A stretch of DNA of 48,100 nucleotides, from NCBI GenBank assembly GCA_902574225.1, contig CACGMO010000016.1, positions 1-48,100 of the forward strand, written 5' to 3'. Source of the DNA: an uncultured Alphaproteobacteria bacterium. GTDB taxonomy: Bacteria > Pseudomonadota > Alphaproteobacteria > Rhodobacterales > Rhodobacteraceae. The notes below the pieces were generated by a model. That model did not search any database. It had not been told where the DNA came from and was given only the letters and a program-made list of their open reading frames with translations. The position numbers were made by a program, and so were the translations under genes. Below are positions 25,866 through 33,958 of this stretch, piece after piece (within the stretch, counting starts at the first letter, position 1; each line of letters begins with the position of its first letter).

Positions 25866-26738
25866 TTAAAATATACAGAAAATTTTGCGAATAACCCCCT
25901 GTTTTCGCAAAGTTTTTCCATTTGATGAAAAATTTTTATTTGTAGTTATCAACTTAACACTATTGTTACTTTCAATCGAAGTTGCAAGCATATTTGTTTC
26001 TTCTAAAAGCTCGAATAATGACTTATTTTCTACTAATATAGCAAGGGCTCTTCTAGCATTTTCAGCGACTAGTATTCCGCTTAATCTATTGTCTTTAGAA
26101 AAAGCCGGCCCTCCACTGAGGCCACCAATTGAGTTAAGACTGAATGGTGATCTGTCTGTGATGCTATAAACAAGGCCTCTTTCAAAAACTCCATATGACT
26201 TGTTTTCTAATCCTACGTGTCCGAGATAATTTAATGCTAAATCACCAGCATTTCCTGCTGGATATCCTGAAGAAAAAGCTTCTTCTTTATATCTATTGAT
26301 TTCAAAATAGGGGAGATCTATATCTTCTTTATTCTTGAAAATTGCCAAATCTGAATTGGGATGGATATATATATCTTTTATAATCATTTGTTTTTTTCCA
26401 AATGACATCATAACTTTTGGGCATTGATTTATAACATGCCTTGCGGTAACCCAGGTATCTTGACCAACATAAAATGCTGTTCCAGACCCACCTTGACGAC
26501 GAATTTTACTTTCTGATTGAATTGTAAATTTTGGAAGAGATCGAAGATTTTTTTTGTTACTTGTAGGTGTATTCATATTGTTCGAATACTCAATTGTCTT
26601 AATTGATGTAATATTTTTGTTTGAAAAGCTATTGGATTTAGGCCTTGATGAGCCGTCTTTTTCGAATGAGGATGCGAACGACCATAGTATCGCTATAATT
26701 GCAATTGAAAAATAAAACCCATTACTAATGAATCTCAT
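25866..26738 (-). CDS. Membrane-anchored trypsin-like serine protease (S1 fold)
   Basis: 290 residues with a short cytoplasmic start and one hydrophobic segment (about 6-24), a signal anchor or signal peptide. A low-complexity Ser/Asn-rich linker (about 28-65) follows. The protease domain has the full triad: H101 in VTARHVI, D130 in HPNSDLAIF and S208 in IGGLSGGPAF. I see no PDZ domain, unlike DegP/DegS. It probably acts in the periplasm on proteins. The gene ends 21 bases before the dienelactone hydrolase start and starts two bases before the end of the DUF350 gene. Target unknown. Confidence 0.85.
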   Translation of the reverse strand: MRFISNGFYFSIAIIAILWSFASSFEKDGSSRPKSNSFSNKNITSIKTIEYSNNMNTPTSNKKNLRSLPKFTIQSESKIRRQGGSGTAFYVGQDTWVTARHVINQCPKVMMSFGKKQMIIKDIYIHPNSDLAIFKNKEDIDLPYFEINRYKEEAFSSGYPAGNAGDLALNYLGHVGLENKSYGVFERGLVYSITDRSPFSLNSIGGLSGGPAFSKDNRLSGILVAENARRALAILVENKSLFELLEETNMLATSIESNNSVKLITTNKNFSSNGKTLRKQGVIRKIFCIF

Positions 26739-26740
26739 GT

Positions 26741-27163
26741 TTATCCAGCGATTGCCGCACTATTTAATAGCGCAACTGATATTTTTATAGAAAATAAAAG
26801 AATAGATGAAGAAATCTCACCATTTTCAATTCTCTTTGGAAGATCATTTATTAAGATGTCAACGGATTTGAAGCAAAAAAGCTGAATAATTATTGCTACA
26901 AACCCCCAAACGATGATCTCATAGATGGATCCACTAGCGGATAGAGAACTTGCAAGTGGTAAAGCTAAACCAATTAAAGCACCAGAAAAACTTATAGCGG
27001 CAGCAGTATTTTTCTGTCTTATTAAAGCTATTTCTTTCATTGGCGTAATGAATAGATAGATGATTACACCAATTAAAAGCACGATAACTGACGTTACAAA
27101 ATGGCTAATAAGAAAGGGAAGCCCGTTTAATAACCCTCCAAAAATGAGACCGAAATCACCCAT
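26741..27163 (-). CDS. DUF350 family inner-membrane protein
   Basis: 140 residues with four likely membrane helices. The segment RQKNTAAAISFSGALIGLALPLASSL (in pattern) is the DUF350 hallmark, with the NTAAA motif before a glycine-rich helix. Function is unknown. The start codon is preceded by AGGAAAAAAT. It lies 50 bases after a phosphatase gene and directly before a periplasmic protease gene, all on the same strand. Confidence 0.87.
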   Translation of the reverse strand: MGDFGLIFGGLLNGLPFLISHFVTSVIVLLIGVIIYLFITPMKEIALIRQKNTAAAISFSGALIGLALPLASSLSASGSIYEIIVWGFVAIIIQLFCFKSVDILINDLPKRIENGEISSSILLFSIKISVALLNSAAIAG

Positions 27164-27213
27164 ATTTTTTCCTATGCATTTAGTTTATTAGTTATATTAA
27201 AAAACAACAATTT

Positions 27214-27717
27214 TTATACTAGATCAAGAGATGATATCAGTTTTTCTTGTTCTCTTGTCTCTATGGCGCCAGGACGATATTGCCGAATAAAGGAAATAGG
27301 CTCCTCTACTATACCAAGCTTTTTGCATAATAAAGCGGCAATAAGACCAGATCTTCCAAGTCCAGCATTACAATGTATAAGAATGTTTTTATCTTTTTGA
27401 ATTTCATCACACAAATTATCAAGAAAGCGATGTAATTGTACTTTATTTTTTGGTACAGACTTGTCTTTGATAGGAAAATAGTAGTGACTAAAGTTATGTT
27501 TCTTTATAAGTTCGAAGAGGTTTGCAATCTGTAATGACGCTAACTCTTTTCTCTCTAAAAGTGATGCAACAATATCTATTTTTCTTTTTTTAAGTTCTAA
27601 TAAATCCATCTCTGCTTGAATAGCCTTATTCCCGATGTCTCTCTTGCCGGGATAATGAGATATCCATAGTTGACCTTTTGTTAAAGGGTTTAAGGGAATA
27701 TTATCAGGTAAAATCAC
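27214..27717 (-). CDS. Dual-specificity/tyrosine-type protein phosphatase
   Basis: 167 residues. The Cys-based phosphatase signature HCxxGxxRS is seen as IHCNAGLGRSG, with nucleophile C116 and arginine R122; the likely general acid is D85 in the FPIKDKSVP loop. It resembles small CDC14/DSP-like bacterial phosphatases. It starts at GTG 27717, with no ATG nearby in frame. It starts 20 bases after the aldehyde dehydrogenase stop on the same strand. Substrate, whether protein or small molecule, is not known. Confidence 0.87.
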   Translation of the reverse strand: MILPDNIPLNPLTKGQLWISHYPGKRDIGNKAIQAEMDLLELKKRKIDIVASLLERKELASLQIANLFELIKKHNFSHYYFPIKDKSVPKNKVQLHRFLDNLCDEIQKDKNILIHCNAGLGRSGLIAALLCKKLGIVEEPISFIRQYRPGAIETREQEKLISSLDLV

Positions 27718-27737
27718 TTTATATTTTAAAGCAGTGT

Positions 27738-29186
27738 TTAACTAGCGCCTAATTTTATCGCAATATTTTTTGTTTGGACATAATTTAAGAGCGCTTCTCG
27801 TCCTTTTTCTCTTCCATATCCAGACTTTCCATATCCCCCAAACGGTGTTTCAACACCACCAGCAAACCACTCATTTATAAAGAATTGGCCTGCTCTGACT
27901 TTTTGTGCACAATGCATAGCTCTGTCAAGGTCTTTAGTAAATACACCGCCTACAAGACCGTATTCGGTTCCGTTCGAGATACTTATGGCTTCGTCATCAT
28001 CTTTAAATTTAAGTATCGATAGCACTGGTCCAAATATTTCGGTTTGAGCTATTTCCATATTCTGATCAACATCGGCAAAAACTGTAGGTTCTAAGAAAAA
28101 TCCCTTATTATTTAGTTTTCTTGCACCTGTTACAGCCTTTGCTCCTTGCTTTTGGGCTTCATCACAGATTGAAACCGCTCTATCTCGTTGTTTTAAGGAG
28201 ATCATAGCGCCCATATTATTTGCAAACTCGTCTCTTTCAATACCTATTCCTACAGACATATTCTTTGCAACGTCTTCTGCCAAACCAACAACCTCGTCAT
28301 AAACTTTCTCATGAACTACTAATCGTGACATTGCTGAGCAAACTTGTCCTGCATTGAAGAAAATGCCTTTTCTGATGTTTTCTCTCAAGTTAGTCATTGA
28401 AGCGTCTTGATAAACAATCCCCGCTGATTTTCCACCGAGTTCTAATACAGTGGGTACTATATTTTTTGCAGCCGCCGTTGCAATAGCAGATCCCGTTTTA
28501 ACTGAGCCTGTAAAAGCTATTTGGTTGATATTTTTATGAGAGCATAAATATTCACCAGCCGTTCCGCCTATTCCGCAAATAATATTTACAGTTCCAGCTG
28601 GAAAATCTGCCGCTTCTGCAGCTTTGGCAAAGAAATATTGGGTTATCGGTGTAAGTTCTGGAGATTTAATTACACACGCATTCCCCGTCGTTAAACCAGT
28701 AGACAAAGATCTCGCTGTCATCTCCATCGGGAAATTCCAAGGAATAACTTGAGCAGACACACCGTAAGGTTCATAGGAAGTGAAATCATAGTATGCTGAT
28801 CCAAGAGGTATTGAACGACCTTCTAGCGTTTCAGCCTGGTTCCCATAATATTCAAAGTATCTAGCAGCATTTGTTACTTCAAATTTGGCTTCAAAAAGCG
28901 TTTTACCGGCTTCCATAGACAATAATGGAGCAATTTCTTCTAAATTTTCCACTAAATACGCACCGATTTTTTTTACCATTCTTGCACGTTCTACTGGGCG
29001 CATATTTGTAAGAAAACCGCTTTCATGAACCTTTTTCGCAGCAGAAACAGCCTTATCAACGTCAGCATTATCCGCAATGGCTTGGTCAGCTAATTTCTCC
29101 CCTGTACCCGGGTTATCTACTTGAATTACACCCGCACCACCATCAACAAATTTTCCATCTATATAATTCTGCCAGTAATCCTTCAT
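27738..29186 (-). CDS. NAD(P)-dependent aldehyde dehydrogenase
   Basis: 482 residues, the standard ALDH length. The catalytic cysteine is C283 in FFNAGQVCSA and the general base is E249 in VLELGGKSAG. The cofactor block IPWNFPMEM and the C-terminal FGGYGKSGYGREKGREAL are present. The overall phrasing is close to the betaine-aldehyde/semialdehyde group, but I cannot tell the substrate. GAGAGG lies 7 bases before the ATG. A GST gene is divergent from it across a compact shared promoter region. Confidence 0.92.
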   Translation of the reverse strand: MKDYWQNYIDGKFVDGGAGVIQVDNPGTGEKLADQAIADNADVDKAVSAAKKVHESGFLTNMRPVERARMVKKIGAYLVENLEEIAPLLSMEAGKTLFEAKFEVTNAARYFEYYGNQAETLEGRSIPLGSAYYDFTSYEPYGVSAQVIPWNFPMEMTARSLSTGLTTGNACVIKSPELTPITQYFFAKAAEAADFPAGTVNIICGIGGTAGEYLCSHKNINQIAFTGSVKTGSAIATAAAKNIVPTVLELGGKSAGIVYQDASMTNLRENIRKGIFFNAGQVCSAMSRLVVHEKVYDEVVGLAEDVAKNMSVGIGIERDEFANNMGAMISLKQRDRAVSICDEAQKQGAKAVTGARKLNNKGFFLEPTVFADVDQNMEIAQTEIFGPVLSILKFKDDDEAISISNGTEYGLVGGVFTKDLDRAMHCAQKVRAGQFFINEWFAGGVETPFGGYGKSGYGREKGREALLNYVQTKNIAIKLGAS

Positions 29187-29233
29187 TGCAAGACCTCTCG
29201 TTAACTATTCAAGACAAATTTAAATTTTAATTA

Positions 29234-29239
29234 TATAAT
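29234..29239 (+). promoter_or_regulatory. -10 box of a likely sigma70 promoter for the GST-rnd-sufE-corrinoid genes
   Basis: A perfect TATAAT lies at 29234-29239, with AAGACA at 29211-29216 in the -35 place and a spacer of 17 bases. The GST start codon is about 40 bases downstream, after AGGAAAAAG. This is the best promoter-like match in the gap between the two divergent genes. Confidence 0.5.
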
Positions 29240-29264
29240 ACAACAATAAATTTCAAATTATCAA
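29235..29264 (-). promoter_or_regulatory. Likely sigma70 promoter for the aldehyde dehydrogenase gene, overlapping the GST promoter
   Basis: On the minus strand TTGATA (29264-29259) and TATTAT (29240-29235) are 18 bases apart, five of six consensus bases in each. The -10 box overlaps the plus-strand TATAAT by five bases, so the two divergent promoters share one melting region. Confidence 0.45.
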
Positions 29265-29279
29265 TTTTATAGGAAAAAG

Positions 29280-29915
29280 ATGATATTTTATGATTGTAAT
29301 ACTGCGCCAAGCCCTCGCAGGGTTCGTATGTTTATCCAAGAAAAAAAAATCAACATCGAGACTAAGAACGTTGATTTAAGAAATTCAGAACAAATGGAGG
29401 ATTGGTTTTCAAAAATAAATCCACGAAATACAGTTCCTGTCTTAGTTTCTAAAGAAAACAACATCTTTTATCACAGTCTTTCTATATGTGTTTATCTTGA
29501 GCAAGAGTTCCCTGAAATAAATCTACTTGGAAGCACAAACGAAGAAAAGGGACAAATAATAAACTTAATTAATGACGTTGAAAGTAATTTATTTATAGCA
29601 ATTGCAGATTGTTTAAGAAATACTTCTAAAGCCATGAAAAATAGAGCTATTACCGGTCCAAAAAATTATGAACAAATTCCAGAATTAGCAATTAGGGGAA
29701 GAGAAAGGGTTAAATCATACTTTGAAATATTAAACCACCAATTAAGTGGTAAATCCTTTTTGTGCTCAGATAGGTTTACGGCAGCCGATATATGGGCGTT
29801 TGTTGCTGTTGATTTTACGAGAGCAATCAAAGAGCCAATACCTGATTTAATGACCGGTTTGAGGGATTGGTATGAAAGAGTTTCTAAGAGGGATAGTGCA
29901 CAATTAAAACTATAA
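29280..29915 (+). CDS. Glutathione S-transferase family protein
   Basis: 211 residues with a thioredoxin-like N-terminal domain (MIFYDCNTAPSPRRVRMFIQEK) and an all-helical C-terminal domain (SCL.. region FTAADIWAFVAVDF). PVLVSKEN, with the cis-proline, and YHSLSICVYLEQ mark the glutathione-binding site. It likely conjugates or transfers glutathione, or acts in peroxide or dehalogenation chemistry. It is first in a same-strand run with rnd, sufE and a corrinoid protein, starting 10 bases before rnd. Confidence 0.9.
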   Translation: MIFYDCNTAPSPRRVRMFIQEKKINIETKNVDLRNSEQMEDWFSKINPRNTVPVLVSKENNIFYHSLSICVYLEQEFPEINLLGSTNEEKGQIINLINDVESNLFIAIADCLRNTSKAMKNRAITGPKNYEQIPELAIRGRERVKSYFEILNHQLSGKSFLCSDRFTAADIWAFVAVDFTRAIKEPIPDLMTGLRDWYERVSKRDSAQLKL

Positions 29916-29925
29916 AGGGAATTAC

Positions 29926-31083
29926 GTGTCAATAATTGATACTACTCAGGATCTTGAGGCTTTTTGTTTGGCGGCCGCAAATTATCCCTATGTAACCATT
30001 GATACGGAGTTTATGCGTGATAAGACTTATTACGCTAAACTATGTTTAATTCAAATTGCTTATCCTGAAAAAGGTAAAGACAGTTTTGCGTTAATAGATC
30101 CACTATCAGAAAAACTATCCCTAAAACCATTTTTTGACCTTTTAGCAAATGAAGGTGTTTTAAAAGTTCTGCATTCAGGAAGGCAGGATCTAGAAATCTT
30201 TTTCAATAAAACAGGTGTACTTCCAAAACCTATATTCGATACTCAAATCGCTGCTATGGTTTGCGGCTTTGGTGATCAAGTTGCTTATGAGACTTTAGTA
30301 AATCAAATTGCAGAGAAAAAAATAGATAAATCTAGCAGGTTTACAGATTGGTCAAAGAGACCACTTTCAGATAAGCAAATCAATTATGCCTTAACTGATG
30401 TAACTTATTTAAGAACTATTTATGAAAAGCTTAAAGATGAAATAAATAACTCTAATAGGCTTTCTTGGGTAAAAGAAGAATTTGATATTCTTAAAAACCC
30501 TAAAACGTATTCCACTGATCCAGACGAGTCTTGGAAAAAGATAAGGCTTCGAAGGAAAGATCAAGATTTTGTTAAAATTATAAAGAGCATTTCTTCGTTT
30601 AGGGAAAATGAAGCGCAGAAAAGGGATTTGCCAAGAGGACATATTTTAAAAGATGAAGAAATAATTCAAATAGCTTCTCAGAGACCAAAAAAACTTCAAG
30701 ATCTTTATAGCTCTAGATTACCATCTAAGGCGTTAAAAACTGAATGGATTGCAAAAGGTATCTTAGAGTGTATAAAAAGCTCTAAGTCTTTACCTGACGA
30801 GCCTATCGAGGACTATCAATATATTCCCTTATCTTCGAGCCAGTTAGCCCTCGTTGAGCTTTTGAAGGTTCTTCTTAAATTTAATGCCTCTTGTCATAAT
30901 GTGGCAACAAAATTAATTGCCAGTTCAAAGGATATTGAAATGATTGCACGACATGAAAATCCAAATGTGAGAGCTTTAGAGGGATGGAGGTTCAAAATTT
31001 TTGGTGAAGATGCATTGAAACTAAAAAATGGTGAAATATCTCTTACATTCAATGACAATGGGCTACATCTTATAACAGTATAA
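29926..31083 (+). CDS. rnd: Ribonuclease D
   Basis: 385 residues, 3'-5' exoribonuclease of the DEDDy group acting in tRNA and small-RNA 3' trimming. The exonuclease residues are D26 and E28 (TIDTEFMRDKTYY), D88 (HSGRQDLEIFF) and Y154/D158 (YALTDVTYL). An HRDC domain follows at about 215-295 (RENEAQKRDLPRGHILKDE). The start is GTG 29926, preceded by AAAGGGAATTAC. Length and order are as in other alphaproteobacterial RNase D enzymes. Confidence 0.95.
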   Translation: MSIIDTTQDLEAFCLAAANYPYVTIDTEFMRDKTYYAKLCLIQIAYPEKGKDSFALIDPLSEKLSLKPFFDLLANEGVLKVLHSGRQDLEIFFNKTGVLPKPIFDTQIAAMVCGFGDQVAYETLVNQIAEKKIDKSSRFTDWSKRPLSDKQINYALTDVTYLRTIYEKLKDEINNSNRLSWVKEEFDILKNPKTYSTDPDESWKKIRLRRKDQDFVKIIKSISSFRENEAQKRDLPRGHILKDEEIIQIASQRPKKLQDLYSSRLPSKALKTEWIAKGILECIKSSKSLPDEPIEDYQYIPLSSSQLALVELLKVLLKFNASCHNVATKLIASSKDIEMIARHENPNVRALEGWRFKIFGEDALKLKNGEISLTFNDNGLHLITV

Positions 31084-31103
31084 AGTTATTGAGGAATATA
31101 CAC

Positions 31104-31517
31104 ATGAATTTTGATCAAATTAAGGAAGACCTCGATTTATTTAGTGAGTGGGAAGATAGATATGGATATATAATTGATTTAGGAAAGCAGGTCTCCCTCC
31201 CGGATGAAATGAAAACAGACAAAAATAAGGTAAATGGTTGCGCAAGTCAGGTATGGCTAGATATGAATTGGAACATATCTAACAGTTCTAAAGTATTTAA
31301 TATAGAAGGAGACTCTGATGCTCTCATAGTTAAGGGCTTAATCGCTATTCTTTTAAGCCTATATAAAGGCAAAACACTTGTCGAAGCACAAGCCGTTGAT
31401 CCAAGGGCAGAGTTTGAGAAATTAGGCTTAAATGCTCACCTTTCTTCACAAAGATCAAACGGGTTAAAATCTATGATTGACCAAATTAAAATTTTCGTGA
31501 ACACTAGAGAAAATTGA
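31104..31517 (+). CDS. sufE: SufE family Fe-S assembly sulfur acceptor
   Basis: 137 residues. The active cysteine is C46 in KVNGCASQVWL, which accepts persulfide sulfur from the cysteine desulfurase SufS and stimulates it. The N terminus FDQIKEDLDLFSEWEDRYGYIIDLGK is typical. I take ATG 31104, with TGAGGA at good spacing, rather than the in-frame TTG 31089. No suf operon adjoins; stand-alone SufE genes are common. It lies 20 bases after rnd. Confidence 0.93.
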   Translation: MNFDQIKEDLDLFSEWEDRYGYIIDLGKQVSLPDEMKTDKNKVNGCASQVWLDMNWNISNSSKVFNIEGDSDALIVKGLIAILLSLYKGKTLVEAQAVDPRAEFEKLGLNAHLSSQRSNGLKSMIDQIKIFVNTREN

Positions 31518-31538
31518 GTCTCTTAGTGGAGGTTTGGT

Positions 31539-32249
31539 ATGTCTGACGAAGAAGAAATTGACGAAGAAATTATTCTTAGTGAGCTTAGTGACGATGAGCT
31601 CGTTCTCCAAATGCACGATGATTTATATGACGGTCTTAATGATGAGATCGTTGAAGGTGTAAACATCCTTTTGGAGAGAAAATGGCAACCTTATGATGTT
31701 TTAACAAAAGCATTAGTAGAAGGCATGCGGATAGTAGGAGAGGACTTTCGTGATGGCATATTATTCGTACCGGAAGTTTTATTAGCAGCCAATGCCATGA
31801 AGGCAGGAATGGCAATTCTTAAGCCACTGTTAGCAGAAACAGGTGCGCCGCGCTTAGGAAAGCTTGTGATTGGCACAGTAAAGGGTGATATACACGATAT
31901 TGGAAAAAACCTTGTAATCATGATGATGGAAGGTGCAGGCTTTGAGGTTAGAGACTTAGGAATAAATAATCCTGTTGAAAACTACTTAACAGCGCTAGAG
32001 GAAGAGGAACCGGATTTTTTGGGTATGTCTGCGTTATTGACAACAACTATGCCCTATATGAAGGTGGTAATTGATACCTTAGTTGAAAAAGGATTAAGAG
32101 ATAAGTACATGGTGTTAGTTGGTGGGGCGCCTTTGAACGAAGAATTTAGCAAATCAATTGGCGCTGACGCATATTGTAGAGATGCTGCTGTTGCCGTTGA
32201 AACAGCTAAAGACATGATGAAAAGAAAGCATAATCAATTAAAAGCTTAG
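31539..32249 (+). CDS. Corrinoid (B12-binding) methyl-carrier protein, MtbC/MtmC-like
   Basis: 236 residues. An acidic N-terminal tail (EEEIDEEIILSELSDDE) is followed by a helical cap domain (about 35-100, DVLTKALVEGMRIVGEDF) and a B12-binding Rossmann domain. D117, H119 and G122 of the DxHxxG motif (KGDIHDIGKNL) provide the lower axial histidine. Later SALLTTTM and VGGAPLNEEF complete the corrinoid site. Such proteins carry a methyl group between a substrate methyltransferase (methylamines, methanol, betaine-like) and a folate or thiol acceptor. Neither methyltransferase is adjacent, so it is an orphan here. GGAGG precedes the ATG. It converges on purQ. Confidence 0.92.
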   Translation: MSDEEEIDEEIILSELSDDELVLQMHDDLYDGLNDEIVEGVNILLERKWQPYDVLTKALVEGMRIVGEDFRDGILFVPEVLLAANAMKAGMAILKPLLAETGAPRLGKLVIGTVKGDIHDIGKNLVIMMMEGAGFEVRDLGINNPVENYLTALEEEEPDFLGMSALLTTTMPYMKVVIDTLVEKGLRDKYMVLVGGAPLNEEFSKSIGADAYCRDAAVAVETAKDMMKRKHNQLKA

Positions 32250-32283
32250 GCCATTTAATTAAAAGAAAGAGTAATTACTTCAA

Positions 32284-32943
32284 TTAGAAATTTGATATTA
32301 CTGACTCAAACATCCTTAATCCCGAAATGCTACCTAACTCCTTATCAACTGCTCGTTCTGGATGTGGCATCATTCCGATAACGCGCTTGTTTTTTGAGCA
32401 AACTCCTGCGATATCTTTGATTGAACCATTTGGATTGTCTCTATACTTTAAAATAATTCCTTCATTTTGTTCTAATTCCTCAATTTCTGGGCCATTTAAG
32501 AAATACTGACCGTCATGATGCGCTATAGGAATTGAAATAGTTTTATTGTGCTCAAAATTAGAGGTAAAAAATGTTTTATTGTTTGCCACAATCAAATCTT
32601 GGTCCTTACAAATAAATTTTTGATTAGTATTTGGTATTAATGCTCCCGGTAATATCTTTGTCTCTGTTAAAATTTGAAACCCATTGCAAATTCCGATAAT
32701 AAATCCCCCAATCTCATAAAAGTTTTTAACAGCTTTCATAATAGGCGATTTTGCCGCTATCGCTCCGCATCTGAGATAGTCACCATAGGAGAACCCTCCT
32801 GGAAGTACAAGGAGGTCAACTTTTGGAAGGGTTGTCTCTTTATGCCAGATCATTTTGACATCAAATTCAGGAAATATTTCAAAAGCTCTTTGACAATCTT
32901 TATCACAATTAGAACCAGGAAAAACTATGACTCCGCACTTTAT
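32284..32943 (-). CDS. purQ: Phosphoribosylformylglycinamidine synthase, glutaminase subunit PurQ (apparent ATA start)
   Basis: A 219-residue class I glutamine amidotransferase: nucleophile C86 in GICNGFQIL, an LPGGFSYGDYLR block, and PHPERA with the catalytic histidine near the end. It supplies ammonia to PurL in purine synthesis. The canonical N terminus K-C-GVIVFPGSNCD is fully encoded upstream of the first ATG (32853), so that ATG is not the start. Between an in-frame TGA (32956-32958) and this N terminus there is no ATG, GTG or TTG; only ATA codons at 32946 and 32943 are in place. GAGG sits 7 or 10 bases before them, overlapping the purS stop. A G-to-A change of ATG, or a read error, would explain it. 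Confidence 0.88.
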   Translation of the reverse strand: MKCGVIVFPGSNCDKDCQRAFEIFPEFDVKMIWHKETTLPKVDLLVLPGGFSYGDYLRCGAIAAKSPIMKAVKNFYEIGGFIIGICNGFQILTETKILPGALIPNTNQKFICKDQDLIVANNKTFFTSNFEHNKTISIPIAHHDGQYFLNGPEIEELEQNEGIILKYRDNPNGSIKDIAGVCSKNKRVIGMMPHPERAVDKELGSISGLRMFESVISNF

Positions 32944-33209
32944 TATTCTGAAACCTCATAATATTTAAATTCTTCAATTACGGAATTAGTAAGCAAATCT
33001 GCACAGATTCTTTCTACTTCCTTAATAGCTTGCTCCCTATTTTTTGATGATGCCGTTAATTCAAAGAGCTTTCCTTGTTTTACATCCAAAATATTTCCTA
33101 GATTATTTATGTTGATAGATTGCTTGATAGCCTCTCCTTGTGGGTCAAGAACACCTTTTTTAAAAATAACCTCAACTTTGAATTTGAAAACTTCTTCATT
33201 AGGGGTCAT
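32943..33209 (-). CDS. purS: Phosphoribosylformylglycinamidine synthase subunit PurS
   Basis: 88 residues, the usual size. The fold is a small ferredoxin-like unit: FKVEVIFKKGVLDPQGEAIKQSI is the signature, followed by VKQGKLFEL. PurS bridges PurQ and PurL in the three-part FGAM synthase. It starts at ATG 33209, overlapping the purC stop in an ATGA arrangement, and its TAA overlaps the likely ATA start of purQ. Both overlaps point to coupled translation. Confidence 0.92.
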   Translation of the reverse strand: MTPNEEVFKFKVEVIFKKGVLDPQGEAIKQSININNLGNILDVKQGKLFELTASSKNREQAIKEVERICADLLTNSVIEEFKYYEVSE

Positions 33210-33958
33210 TGTACAGCACTTCTCACATTTTTTGGTAATAAATCAAATCTATCCGCTACTTCAGTGTATGCAATTGAAATACTACCTTCATTCAATCTAA
33301 AAACATCTTTATCGAGGCGTTTTTTTGTTTTTGAGTCCCATAGACGACAGGTATCAGGACTTATTTCATCAGCAATAATAAGTTTTTCGCCCTCTGATCT
33401 GAAGCTTCTACCGATTTCAATCTTGAAGTCTACAAGTGTCAGATTAACTGCAGAAAGCAGGCCACATAGAAAATCATTTGTTCTTAAGGCTATCTCAAAT
33501 ATTTCTCCTAGCTCTGTTTCTGTAGCCCACTCAAAAGTACTTATTTGACTTTCAGTAACCAATGGATCATTTAGACTGTCATCCTTGTAGTAAAACTCCA
33601 CTAATGGTCTGGGTAAGCGTTTACCTTCCTCTATGCCCAATCTTTTTGATAAGGAGCCAGCTGCAATATTTCGGACGACTACTTCTAAAGGTATGATGTC
33701 ACACTTTTCTACTAATTGCTCGCGCATATTTAATCTACTAATAAAGTGGGTTGGAACATTAACAGAATTAAGTTTTTGCATAAAAAATTCTGACAAAAAA
33801 TTATTTAGAACTCCCTTACCTTCTATTACCTCCTTTTTTTTTGCATTAAAGGCAGTTGCTTCATCCTTGAAATGCTGGATTAGGCTATAGGAATCTCCCG
33901 TAGAGTACAAAATCTTCGCCTTGCCTTCATAAAGTTTTTTCTTTTTTTTTATAGTCAT
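33206..33958 (-). CDS. purC: Phosphoribosylaminoimidazole-succinocarboxamide synthase
   Basis: 250 residues. The SAICAR synthetase signatures are LYEGKAKILY at the N terminus, FKDEATAFNAKKK, PLEVVVRNIAAGS, and LVDFKIEIGR with the downstream IADEISPDTCRLWD. It joins aspartate to CAIR with ATP. It overlaps purB by one base and purS by four, within the purB-purC-purS-purQ operon. No DUF1476 gene separates purC and purS, unlike in many alphaproteobacteria. Confidence 0.96.
   Translation of the reverse strand: MTIKKKKKLYEGKAKILYSTGDSYSLIQHFKDEATAFNAKKKEVIEGKGVLNNFLSEFFMQKLNSVNVPTHFISRLNMREQLVEKCDIIPLEVVVRNIAAGSLSKRLGIEEGKRLPRPLVEFYYKDDSLNDPLVTESQISTFEWATETELGEIFEIALRTNDFLCGLLSAVNLTLVDFKIEIGRSFRSEGEKLIIADEISPDTCRLWDSKTKKRLDKDVFRLNEGSISIAYTEVADRFDLLPKNVRSAVQ

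Noticed and set aside
32284-32853. PurQ starting at the first ATG (32853)
   Set aside because: That start would remove 30 residues including the conserved VIVFPGSNCD strand and loop. The GTG at 32938-32936 is out of frame.
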